A stretch of 64,000 bases of DNA, taken from positions 36,747,501-36,811,500 of the forward strand of contig CM060070.1 in assembly GCA_030533445.1 (NCBI GenBank), given 5' to 3'. Source of the DNA: Cyprinodon diabolis. Its lineage: Eukaryota; Chordata; Actinopteri; Cyprinodontiformes; Cyprinodontidae. The notes under the pieces were generated by a model, which made no database searches, was not told where the DNA came from, and saw only the letters and a list, made by a program, of their open reading frames with translations. Within the stretch, counting starts at the first letter, position 1. Every line of letters begins with the position of its first letter. The position numbers and the translations under genes are program-made. Positions 38,301-47,462 of the stretch are shown one piece after another.

Positions 38301-41300
38301 AAGTTGTTTAAACATCCCAGAATGAGCATTAGAGTAGAAACAAATAGGTACACTGTGACATAAAAGCTGCAATATTTCACATACATGCTCAGCTGTTATA
38401 CATGAGCTGTGGTGGGAGATATTTGCTCTGTCATGCAATGCTAGCTGAGTGGTGGCGATAAAAAACAACCTTTTATGACAGATGTATGGATGCTCCATCC
38501 TTACAGTTTCATAATGTTACCAGCTGATGCATTTTAATGTTTTGTTTTGTTAATTAATTTTCTGTAAGTTAATATACCTGCTAATAATTGTATTGGTATA
38601 TATTTACATCGCATCCGTATCATGACAGACTTGGTGATATCACCAAATATTGCTTTGTCATCATGAACAAAGCATCATGATTCTGCATCATGATGCAGCT
38701 GGAGATTTACACCCATACTGGTTGGCTGGTCTCAACTAATATTTACTGGCCTGATTTTTATGTATGCAGCAAAGAAGGCTTTTAGCTTTTAGCTATTGTA
38801 TATTATGGTTTAGTTGGTGCATTTGTAGACGTCAGCTTTCAACTTTCAGAATCTCAGTTTGATTTAGGTCTGAACATACATTAATTATATTGTTAGAGAG
38901 AATTTTTAGCTTGGGCCTGTTGGAAGGTGTAGCTCCTGTTTTATGTTAAGGCTTTTGATGCCTTTAACAGGATTTCTCTCCAATGTTGGCCTGAATAAAA
39001 CTATTAATCTTCCCATAAACTCTAACCTGCTTCCATGTCATTCCCTCAGCATAATGCTGCCACCACCATTTGTAACCATTGGGAACTGATTGTTCAGAGT
39101 GATGCAAAGAGTTCCTCACATTTGTCTTTGTGTAAGAATTCAAAATAAAGCTCAGCAAAGTTGGAAAAATACTAAAAAGAAAAAAGAAAAAAAAGTTTCC
39201 AGCTTTCTAAATGCTTTGGCAATTCTCTTTCGTTTTAAGATCTTGCTGGACCCAGATCACTCTGTTCACTATTGTCCAGGTTTGTGACTGAAGTCTAAAT
39301 GAGCGTCAGGTTATCCTCCTTCTAAGCTGCAAACCCTTTTAAGCCCTGAACAGTCACTGCATGACTTCCCTTTGCAGGATGCTGAGGACATTGTGGCAAA
39401 GATCAAACAGCAGCAATACCAGTACCTCCTGGGCAGAGACCAGCTCAACAAGGAGAGGAATGACGGAAAGGTCTTCCTGCATTTTGGTGAGTTATGAAGA
39501 CTGAAGACCATCGCAGACATGCAACAGCTGAATCGGTGGTGAGAAAGTCAATCTAATCTTTATGTTAACTGCAGAGGAGGAGGAAATAACATTTCCACCC
39601 ACGTATCGCTTTGAGAGAGATACACGAGAGAAGTATGCGTACACAAAGGCCAAAGCTACTGGGGTAAGAGTGTGTTTGGTTTGTAAAAGTGAATTCTGAA
39701 CACACAACACCCTGGAACATATATAAAACTGAATCTAGATAAAAGTCCAAATTAGTATTTATTTTACCCTTGTTTACACAAATAGTTAATACTGGAAATG
39801 TTTTCAGTGGAAACCTTCACAGTCATGGTTTATTAATCATGAATAATTACATTTGCAGACAAAATACAACCTGCCATCATGGTGTGATCGAGTGCTGCGA
39901 AAGTCTTATCCTCTGGTTCATGTTGTGTGCCAAGCATACGGTGAGTATTTGTCCTGCATCATCCAATTATCAAAGCTCTACTTATGGAAACCTTTCAAAA
40001 ACAGGATTAATTTATCCAAACCATTGATTCTCAAACTTTTTATAACTATCAGTCCAGCGAAGGATATCATTCAGTAAATATGCCTGATGTTCTGAGTTGT
40101 GATCATGACGTTGTTAAAATTGGGATTAATGTTAATCTGAGATCAGGTTTTAATTCAGAGCTTGAAGTTATGCTTTGTAAGTAGCTACTGGTTCACTGTC
40201 CTGGATCTGCTGCGTCCAGACCTCCTTCTTACGGAGGGATTTGCTGCATTTTTTTTTTTTTTTTTTGTATCATATCATCAGTTCTAAAGAGTTAGTGAGT
40301 GAATTGTATTCCATTATTGTTGCAAAGAAAGAACAGGTTTTGTAAATTTAAATTTTTATAAAATAAAAAAAAATGTAATCCAGAAATTAAACTTTAAAAA
40401 AAAATTTTAATAAGAGGAAGATTTTGAAAGTAGTTTTGCTGTTTTGCCCGACTTTGTCTTTACATCATTATTCTTTCTCTTCTCTGCTTAAGTAGTGATG
40501 TTTGGTCTTATGTCTTAAGTTCTCTCCAAGTATTTTTGACAATATTTGATGAAAAACACCATTTGGACTTTTTTTTACCTTCAGGATGCACTAATGACAT
40601 CATGACCAGCGACCACTCGCCTGTTTTTGCCTCGTTTGAAGTGGGAGTTGCATCCCAGTTTGTCTCCAAGCAAGGTATAGTGCATACACATCGCCTATCT
40701 TTAACAAACCGGTTGACCTAAAGTAAAGCAAAGGATGTGTAAAACTGCGTTCTGATGCCTGGCCTCCTCTGTGATGTTTCAGATCCCGATAGCGCTCCTC
40801 AGGGTGGTATCCAGATCATGAACTGTGTGGCCATCTTGCTGACAAAGTCAAAGACCAGGTTCTTTATAGAGTTCCACTCCAGCTGCTTGGAGAGTAGGTT
40901 TAGTCTTAAACCATAGCGAGCATGTTGCTGGATTATTCCCTGAGTGATTTGATCCTATGAAAAACATTTGTTCCCTTCAGAAACTGTGAAGACCTCAGAG
41001 GGAGATAACACAGATACCGACGGCGCCATAAAAGTTTGGTTCGGCAATAAAGTTGAGGTGAAAAAAAAGTCCCTTTCCACAGTTACTACCAAAACAGATC
41101 TAGTAATAATCGCCTCCGGTCTGTTCTCTCAAAGCTAACTCCGATCATCTCTGACCCCGAGTACCTCTTGGATCAGCACATCCTCATCTGCGTGAAATCG
41201 ACAGACTCTGACGAGTCGTACGGTAAGGATGCCGGTCCCTTTTTGTGTCGTTTTTTATTGAGCGATGGTTCTTACTGATATGTTCTCCCTAAATATTTTT

Positions 41301-44272
41301 AGGTAAATATTCTTTTTTCCTACTTGCTTTGATTCTGTTTTATTTTGCTATATTTTAATCATGTAAAGCACTTTGCATTGTCTTTATACTGAATTGTGCT
41401 ATACAAATAAATTTGCCTTGCCTTGCCTTGTCTTGCCTTGCCTAAAGGAGAGGGATGTGTTGCACTGCGAGCGGCACAGTTCTGCTATAGGGAGTTCCAG
41501 ATCACGCTGACTCACCACGGAGAGAAGACAGGCACGCTGACTGGTGGCATCCAGCTACGCACCTCTGAGTTCAAACCCACTGAGAAGTTATACGGTACAA
41601 CTGGAAATCAGCTAACCTGCTGCTCGTTCAATTTCTTCCCAGTCCCTTAGATGAACTGTTTCTTATCTATTTGTTTTCAAATATTTTTTAGATTTCATAA
41701 AAATTGAAAGAGACGACGCTGCTCCTTCAAAAAGCAGAGGTGGAGACAAGTAAGAGGCACTTCACACAGTCGTACTTCAAAAAGCATCTTAAACTGAGAC
41801 TCATTGTGTTTTCTTTTTGTTAACAGGTCCTCTGTTACACAAACACATGACATTACTAACCCCAATTACATGGGATTTTCATTCAAAAGTGGGAATGTGA
41901 CAGATAAGGGCTGGAGTTACAGCATGACCCCGAGAAATGTTCCCAGTGGTGGACAAGGAGGCAAAGAGTCCAAGAAGCCCGGTTATGATATGGGCCCGAG
42001 AAGTTCCACCGTCATAAATTATACCGCGTAAGTGCCTCATTATTAACACACTTCTATAGGGAATTGTGCACCCATGCTTTCTGGGGTGCAAAGGTGCCAT
42101 TTCCAAATACAAGATGGGTCCTCCATGTGGTCAGCATGCACGGTTCTATACAGGGGCCAACCGGGGCCAGTGCCCCTGTAGATCATCTCCTGGCCCCTGT
42201 TAAGTCCCCTGTACTGAAGACATAATACTCAGCGAAACTCTAATGATGATATGCGCTGGAACAGACATGGATACCGATACATCCTTTGGATCTATTTTAT
42301 TCTCTTTCTTTACAAATTCAGTTTTACTAATTATTTTAAAACAATAAGCTTATATACCAATATAGAGATAGGATCCCACTTTTCAACTGCTAAATGTTTT
42401 TTCAAAACAAATAAAAATCTAATTTTAACAGCTGAATTTAACAGTTTTTCTTGCGTTCTAATTCAGATTTTATAAAAAGCAGTAATTTCAACTTAAATTA
42501 AGTCAAAAATATGCAAAACTCCTAAATTGTGAATTTATATTGACTTAGTAAAACATAGAATTTCAATTAAACCCAATTGAATAGAAAATCGACTTCATGC
42601 AGCTTTCTTAATATATTTAAATCCCTTGTCCCGATTTATATTTCACGCTTTTCTGTGCCCCCATGAAAACACGCTGGCCCCCTCCCTTGCCCCCCAGGTA
42701 TATTTGGTCTAGAACCGCCACTGGTAGTCAGTATCCGACCCCTTCTGCACGCCGCTGCAAGGTGTACTTGTCTTAATGGACGCTTTACGATGGACAGATA
42801 AAAAAATCCAATAGCTGCTGAAATGATTGCATCATTGCAAGCAAGTGAAAAATAGATTTGGGAATTTTTTGTTATCTTCTTTTTACATTTAGCGTGTTTT
42901 AAACCCTTCAATTGGTTGAGCTTGAACTGCGTGAAGTTTCTCTGCAAGCAACTGAGGTTTAAATGTATTCACAGTGAGACAGGCATGAAACACACTTGGT
43001 TTTGATTTTAATGTTTTTAGTCAGTTGTAGAGAAACAACCTTCTTTCAATCATACATCTTCTACATACTCAACAACTGTTCTTTGAGAAAATAGATTTAT
43101 TTATATTAATTGTTTTTAAGCCATGGGACCACTTTCATACATTTCTACTCAGGTAGAGGTCTGGGCCATGTCAGATGACTAATGATAGCCTGCTTCCCCT
43201 GATTTAAAACCAATTTTAAAGCTTGTGGAGCTTGATTGCCCTGTGGGAATACCCAGATGTCGGAGTGTGAGAACACTTGTCCATCGATCCAGTCCAGAGG
43301 CAGTTTTTTTTTTTTTTCAGAATGAAAAAAGGAAGGAAAAATAAAACGAGGGGGAAAAAACAGCTTTCAAAAGGGAGAAATAAAAGGGAAAAACGAGTGT
43401 ATTTGATTCCATTTCTTTTTCCAAAAGAAAACGGGCAAACATTTTTTTTAGTTCAGTTAGTTTTTTATAGAAAATGGGGGAAAAAACTAAATAAAGAGGG
43501 AGAAAATAAAGTAATAAAGTAAAAAAGGGGGGAAACAGGAGTTTCATCATTTTTTTTAAAGGGGAAATATTACCCTTTTTTGAAAAAGAAAAAGAAGGGT
43601 AAAGGGAGCTTCAGTCGTTTTTCTTTATTTACAGACCAGATTCATTTTTTTTATAATTGTTTTCAGAACATAGAACAATAAATAATATTTACGCTTGATG
43701 TGATCCAACAATTGATAAACTTATCCTTACTGATGGATTCTCCTCCTCTAGGAGTGAAGATGAGAAGCTGTCAGAGATGTTAGACAACCCACTGTACGGC
43801 TCGATGTCCAAATTACACAAAGAGCAAGCCCACCTCCAGCCAGACTTTCTTACACCAACAGCAGACGTAGAGTTTGATCGCCCCCCGCTGCCCATGCCAC
43901 GTAACCGCTCCTTCACCTCCTCTGAGAACAGATCCCAGCCGCCCACCCCCATCAGCCTACATCCACCAGGACACAAGAAACCAGTGGTTCCCTCTCGCTC
44001 AGAGGGAGGGTTGGGACACAATCAGCCTCCTCTGCCGTCCAAATCCCGCCAAGATCCACAGAACCCCAAACCCAGAGATTACAGAGAAACCTCAGAGTTT
44101 CCCAGCAAACAGAGAATCCCGTCAAGACCCGGTTCATACCTGCCTAACAAAGACAGTAAGGAACACCAAAGACTTAATAGATAAACTTGAATAAACAGAC
44201 ACTAATTGATTTTTTTCTTTTTTTTTCTCAGTGCATCCAGAGTTTCCAAAGACGGGCCGTCCAATAAACTGA
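17328..44272 (+). CDS. inpp5d: SHIP1, SH2-containing phosphatidylinositol-3,4,5-trisphosphate 5-phosphatase 1
   Basis: Twenty-seven coding exons join in frame: 17328-17467, 17915-17978, 24308-24443, 24540-24681, 25502-25642, 25727-25811, 25902-25979, 26101-26178, 26264-26387, 32203-32309, 32416-32518, 32605-32801, 35457-35574, 35664-35760, 35926-36064, 39378-39486, 39575-39663, 39859-39940, 40585-40674, 40783-40893, 40981-41057, 41135-41222, 41448-41594, 41692-41749, 41827-42027, 43752-44155, 44232-44272. The product is 1081 aa (human about 1189). The enzyme removes the 5-phosphate from PI(3,4,5)P3 at the inner plasma membrane and damps immune-receptor PI3K signalling. Residues 7-105 form the SH2 domain ([23 protein letters not shown] phosphotyrosine pocket). 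The catalytic core is intact: [43 protein letters not shown] and PSWCDRVL, then [13 protein letters not shown]2-like region follows, ending LTHHGEKTG. The tail has two NPxY sites (TNPNYMG, DNPLYGS) for PTB and SH2 partners and proline-rich SH3 ligands (PPLPMPR, QPPLPSK). The tail is shorter than in mammals. Start chosen at 17328 by alignment to the family N-terminus. All junctions are GT-AG. Confidence 0.95.
18760..19260. mobile_element. Harbinger-like MITE fragment (family R1), copy 1
   Basis: In inpp5d intron 2. The block from GGGCTGGTTATCCTCCCGCA (about 18808) through GGAGAGGTGCAGCAGAGTG (about 19240) closely matches 29115-29850. The right terminus is missing or rearranged in this copy. 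Assignment follows the better copy with TAA flanks and AGGCTGG-type ends. Confidence 0.55.
19732..21015. mobile_element. Non-autonomous hAT element with perfect 8-bp target-site duplication
   Basis: TCAGACAG occurs at 19724-19731 and again at 21016-21023, flanking termini CAGTGTTGGG and CCCATCACTG (inverted CAGTGATGGG). The subterminal regions are packed with AGTAAC/GTTACT motifs in both orientations, as in many hAT ends. The interior holds tetranucleotide repeats (20118-20140 and 20248-20292) and a CpG-rich core (about 20345-20660). No transposase frame is present. It lies in inpp5d intron 2. Confidence 0.85.
20248..20292. repeat. (CATC)n microsatellite
   Basis: About eleven consecutive ATCC/CATC units inside the hAT element; an interrupted CTAT/CATC run lies at 20118-20140. 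It creates open frames encoding repeated GWMD on the minus strand, which are not genes. Confidence 0.95.
21655..21832. repeat. About 22-bp periodic AT-rich repeat
   Basis: Seven to eight imperfect units of the type AAATTACGAGAATAAAGTCA. Related units in reverse orientation sit next to repeat R2 at 14835-14890. Confidence 0.8.
22603..22890 (-). mobile_element. LINE 3' tail fragment (fish L2/CR1-like)
   Basis: Begins CAGTTTATTTATATAGCGCC and continues through AGAAACCTCCAGCAGAACCA, the same tail as at 13289-13600. Oriented opposite to inpp5d, in intron 2. Confidence 0.7.
24072..24160 (+). mobile_element. LINE 3' tail fragment, sense orientation
   Basis: Reads CTGTAAAGTGCCTTGAGATG then GGCGCTATATAAATAAACTG and ends in AATTG units, typical of the terminal repeats of these LINEs. 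It lies about 150 bp before inpp5d exon 3. Confidence 0.75.
27595..29033. mobile_element. hAT MITE with perfect 8-bp target-site duplication, containing a LINE
   Basis: AAAGCAAC at 27587-27594 is repeated at 29034-29041. The termini are TAGGGTTGTC and GACAACCCTA, followed inward by GATACT/AGTATC-rich subterminal sequence. The element is inserted in the SINE, and a LINE was later inserted into it. Confidence 0.85.
27805..28763 (-). mobile_element. 5'-truncated L2/CR1-like LINE, ORF2 C-terminus and 3'UTR
   Basis: An open frame on the minus strand (28785-28102) encodes about 220 aa typical of the region after the RT palm: [74 protein letters not shown] and ending [12 protein letters not shown]. 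The intact frame suggests fairly recent insertion. The 5' junction carries an 11-bp inverted repeat (28733-28743 and 28753-28763). Confidence 0.8.
29115..29908. mobile_element. Harbinger-like MITE (family R1), copy 2, interrupted
   Basis: TAA at 29112-29114 and again at 29909-29911 flank ends GGCTGGTTAAGGC and CATAAGCCAGCCT (inverted AGGCTGGCTTATG). A 3-bp TWA duplication suits PIF/Harbinger. It is inserted in the SINE and is itself split by a hAT MITE. About 440 bp match the copy at 18808-19240. Confidence 0.6.
29166..29507. mobile_element. hAT MITE with perfect 8-bp target-site duplication
   Basis: ATTTATGC at 29158-29165 recurs at 29508-29515. The termini are TAGTGTTGCG and GCAACACTA, and the sequence is dominated by CCGATACCGATAC and its complement. 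The same family lies at 44444-44769. Confidence 0.9.
31200..31480. mobile_element. Dispersed fish repeat fragment
   Basis: AAAGGAATAGTACACCCAAA followed by CTACTCACCCCCATGCTG resembles the common teleost repeat that begins with AGTTCACCCAAAAATGA. In inpp5d intron 9. Identification is from memory of the motif. Confidence 0.45.
33390..33817. mobile_element. Unclassified dispersed repeat (possible LTR-type)
   Basis: Starts around AGAGGACCCAAATGCAGAGA and ends GAGAACCATGACA. These end motifs are common in fish LTR or LTR-like elements in reverse orientation. No clean duplication is seen. The solo LTR at 33824 sits just after it. Confidence 0.35.
33824..35033. mobile_element. Solo LTR with 5-bp target-site duplication
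   Basis: CAGTG at 33819-33823 and 35034-35038 flank a 1210-bp unit that begins TGCCATGATGGG and ends GATCCTAACA (TG...CA). No internal retroviral-type genes are present, so it is read as a solo LTR of an LTR retrotransposon, probably on the minus strand. It lies in inpp5d intron 12 and contains a 44-bp minisatellite. Confidence 0.6.
34198..34700. repeat. 44-bp minisatellite, about 11 copies
   Basis: The unit begins AGAGCTTCAGGCCAGAGACA and ends GCAGCTCTCCC. The 44-bp step is exact (for example 34242 to 34286). Variants alternate GTTTCCTGTGAT, GTTTCCAGTGAG and GTTACCAGTGAG, and the last two units are shortened. It lies within the solo LTR. Confidence 0.95.
36174..36790 (+). mobile_element. 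SINE-like remnants (two)
   Basis: In inpp5d intron 15. About 36573-36765 has a B-box-like GGGTTTTAATCCTGG followed by CAGCCTCCTCCCACAGTCCA and ATTGCTCTCAGGTGTGAGTT, a widely dispersed fish repeat. A more decayed relative with GTCTGCATGTTCTCC lies at 36180-36300. Confidence 0.55.
36800..39370. other. Remainder of inpp5d intron 15
   Basis: No exon or RNA gene was found. A purine-rich run (GGAAAGG, AAGACAAGG units) spans 38120-38260. Confidence 0.4.
41345..41443 (+). mobile_element. LINE 3' tail abutting inpp5d exon 23
   Basis: GTAAAGCACTTTGCATTGTC, then GTGCTATACAAATAAATTTG, then (CCTTG)n TGCCTTGCCTTGCCTTGTCT, which is the typical end of an L2-like LINE or its SINE partner. The pentanucleotide tail runs straight into CCTAAAG, the splice acceptor of exon 23 at 41448. 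Confidence 0.75.
42135..42723. mobile_element. Non-autonomous hAT element in inpp5d intron 25
   Basis: Flanking 8-mers GTGGTCAG (42127-42134) and GTAGTCAG (42724-42731) match 7 of 8. The ends CATGCACGGTTCTATACAGG and CTAGAACCGCCACTG are inverted relatives, both followed inward by GGGGCC/GGCCCC runs. Confidence 0.65.
43305..43620. repeat. Purine-rich low-complexity tract
   Basis: Long runs of GGAAAAA, GGGGAAAA and AAAGGGG interrupted by short T-rich stretches, in intron 25 shortly before exon 26. Open frames here are low-complexity artefacts. Confidence 0.7.
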
Positions 44273-44284
44273 GATAAAGCTGCA

Positions 44285-44290
44285 AATAAA
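44285..44290 (+). terminator. inpp5d polyadenylation signal
   Basis: AATAAA starts 13 bp after the inpp5d stop codon (TGA 44270-44272), which would give a very short 3'UTR. A later AATAAA near 45317 is an alternative, in which case the hAT MITE at 44444 would be inside the 3'UTR. Confidence 0.4.
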
Positions 44291-44443
44291 GCCAGCACTG
44301 ACAGAAACAGCTGCCTTTCCTGCATTAAGTGAACCCAAAGCTCCAACTGCTTCTTTTCATCACTGTGTCACAGTATAGCCTATTAATTTTCTGCACTGTC
44401 AAAAAAACATATATTTCTCCCTTTGTTATAGATTTGAGTAAAC

Positions 44444-44769
44444 TAGTGTTGCGCCGATACCATTTTTTGGCCCCGATACCGATACCCGATACCTGGCTGT
44501 GCAGTATCGGCCGATACCGATACCATCTGTTTGAAATTGGTTTGTGTGTGTATGTATGAAGAAATGCATACTACTTGGATGTAAAATAATTGTTTCCTAC
44601 CTTTGTGAAGCAGGAAAAAGACTAATACAAAGTCGAATACAATAGTTGGAAAAAAGTTTAGCTCTCAAAATGGTATCGGTGCCCTATTTGTTGGTACTCG
44701 CCGATACAGATACCACCATTTTAGAGCTGGATCGGGGCTCTGCTTGATACTGGTATTGGGGCAACACTA
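44444..44769. mobile_element. hAT MITE, second copy of the TAGTGTTGCG family
   Basis: The ends TAGTGTTGCG and GCAACACTA and the GATACCGATACC body match 29166-29507. The flanking 8-mers GAGTAAAC and GTTAGAAC agree at only 4 positions, so the duplication has decayed or one flank was rearranged. Confidence 0.8.
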
Positions 44770-47370
44770 GTTAGAACTAAGCTACATTTCCAGTCTTATG
44801 CTAAGCTAAGTTATCTACACGATGGCTGCAGCTTTAAATTGCTCAGATCACATCTGATTGGGGCCCAGCAAGCTGTCAGTTTGTTCCAAATAAGCCACTT
44901 AATGGGATCTGGAATTAGAAACTAAACATAACTAGTATTGCTATGTTTTTATTAGCTTAGTTTTTATTTTTTTTGTTTCCTCGCCAAGTCAGCCATGTTT
45001 CTATGGTAGTCCAAAGAGGTCAAAGCAAATGTGAGATCAAGAAACGTAAATCACATTATATTTCAGTTTGATGTGAGTTTGGTTAAAAGCGATCTTTTGT
45101 CCGATGTCGCTGCATCGATCTTACTTTACTGTTACAGAAAGTCGATATCTGCTAAACTTTCGTCGCACACCTTGTCCGTTACAAAAGCTAATTCTGCTTT
45201 CAAATAATTACAAATGGGACTTTACACTATACTGTGGCTGATGAATGTATACCACACAGTATTAAATTGCACAACCGATGTCATATTTGTCTCCAAATGT
45301 ACAATACATTCCAAAATAAATACAGTTGTGGAAGTTTAATGGCAATGTGTATTATTTTTATTGATTTTTTTTTTTCTTTCACAAGGTGATTCCTTATATA
45401 ACTTTTAACTGGTTGTGAAGAAACTTGTAATTTTTTATAAGTGTTCCATAAAAGTTTAAAAAACCGTAAAAGTTTTAAAAAAAATCCGCTGGACTTTGAT
45501 TTTAAAAAACTTTTACGGAATGACTATGACGTGGATGACTGAGAATCTTCACCAGCAAACTTATAAGTGCATTTATAAAAAGTATACTCTATTTTTTTAT
45601 GCATTACAGTTTTTACAATTTGACCTAATATCTATGTAAGTGATTTGTAAGTTTTTTGTGTGACTTTAGTCACTTTATAGAATATGTGGAGAGGGTTGCC
45701 TATTTTAACCAAAATATCTCCTTTGTGAAAAGTAAATATACATCCATTTATGAAGATATTCAAACTTTGTTGTAAAACCATATGCAAATTAAAGTCCTAT
45801 CTGCCAGCCTATCAGGCCTTGTCCACACTGAAAGGGATTCTTTGTATTCTATTCTTACATAGAGACCCATTTGCACATTCCTACTCTGGCTTTAAGCAGG
45901 AACCGGAGCTAAAGCATGAAAACTAAGATAAATGGAGAAAAAACATATGGCAACCAGAATTAACAACATGGCAGAACCAGATTTAACATTTTATCCCACC
46001 TGCAATCATGATGTATATCTAGAAATTATATCTATAAAACTTCACAATAGCTCTACAACTAAAAGAACAAATAATTCTAATAAATGAAATATAACCTGGG
46101 AGGAATTTGCCTTATTTTGTTTTCTTTGGTGTCTATCAGCAGGTTTAGGTGTAGGTTTTGAAAACCCTTTCATGTTTTAATGATACTTTTTCTCTGCCTG
46201 CAAGGATTACATAAACAAATGTTCTATTTTAGAGAAGGTCAGATACACACCTAAAAAAAGGCATTTTTTTACTTATCTGGTGTGTTTAAATCAGACCAAA
46301 TGTAAACAGGAGATGATTTAGTCACAATTTAAATATTTATTGTGTACTGCAGTGCTTACTTTAATAGTCTGAGATGACAGAACGTTAAAAAAGTAAAGTA
46401 TGCAAAGTATCACAACAATAAATGTATAGATTACAAAATACTAAGTAGTTTTAACCCTACATGTTTGTAGGCTATATAGCCTTTTTAGTTACATAATTAA
46501 ATTGTCATCACTTAATTCCTGTGCTGCTGTGGAGCAAAATCAAATAGGAAATATTACATTTACTTTGTTTGATTAAAAAGTTCCAGTAACATGTTTGAAT
46601 TATTATTATTAGCTAAATTAATTATCTAAGAATTTTTTTTAAATAATTGATTTTTGCTATTTTTTTGAGAACACCATACTTCTCAATACTTCTGGAAAAG
46701 AGTTTAAAATGGTGAACAGTTATTCAGATTAATATTGTCTATTTAGCACAAAGCATTGAAACTTATCTGCCTTTATCACTTGGTTCTCCTACTATAGCAG
46801 GAATCCCACTTACAGATAAGAGATGCAACCGCGTTTTAGCAGGAATGAGCCTTTCCTCGTCTCTACCCCTGTATGTAAACACAGATAGACTCAAAAGGAC
46901 AGGAAACTCTGGAGCTTGAACTTTTTTATTACTTTATCGATAAATTGATACGAACAAAGTCAAAGAGGTTATTTTCAAAATTGTACATCAGCATTACCCC
47001 TTCCTTAGTAAATACATGTTTTTTTTTTCTTTTACTACTGCAAGTAACAATTGTACATTTTGTGGATGTAAAGGTGAAACCATTGTGCATATTTTTGTTG
47101 ATTATGTCCACGTTGCTTCTTTATGGTTCCACTTGCAAAGGTATATATCCCAAAAAATAAAGAAATACATATATATTTCTCTGAGCTCACTAGAAATACT
47201 TCTGATGGTCACTAATCCAAATTTAACAATTGATGAAAAAATATATACAATTAATTTAATTATAATTTTAGCAAAAAACTATCTATATAAAATGATTTTG
47301 GGGAAAACATACACTCCTTTATCTTTAAAATGACAGATCTTAAAACAGTGGCATACCATTGAAAAATTGC
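44770..47370. other. inpp5d-lsm2 intergenic region
   Basis: AT-rich and non-coding. It contains an imperfect palindrome at 45464-45518 (CCGTAAAAGTTTTAAAA against its complement with a 2-bp indel). No exon could be supported. Confidence 0.45.
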
Positions 47371-47384
47371 GCTAAAAACACCTC

Positions 47385-47400
47385 TGGCGCCCCCTGCTGG
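47385..47400 (-). promoter_or_regulatory. Consensus CTCF-like site
   Basis: TGGCGCCCCCTGCTGG; its complement CCAGCAGGGGGCGCCA is a near-ideal match to the vertebrate CTCF core (CCAGCAGGGGGCGC). It lies 63 bp ahead of the lsm2 ATG and about 3.1 kb after inpp5d. Occupancy is not shown by sequence. Confidence 0.6.
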
Positions 47401-47462
47401 GGCCGGCGAGTCTTTGCAGCCTCATACGTCATTAACAGTAGACGGACTTAAACCGAGCAAGA

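Noticed and set aside
43277..43550. Lys-rich ORFs on both strands
   Set aside because: Products of the purine-rich low-complexity tract in inpp5d intron 25.
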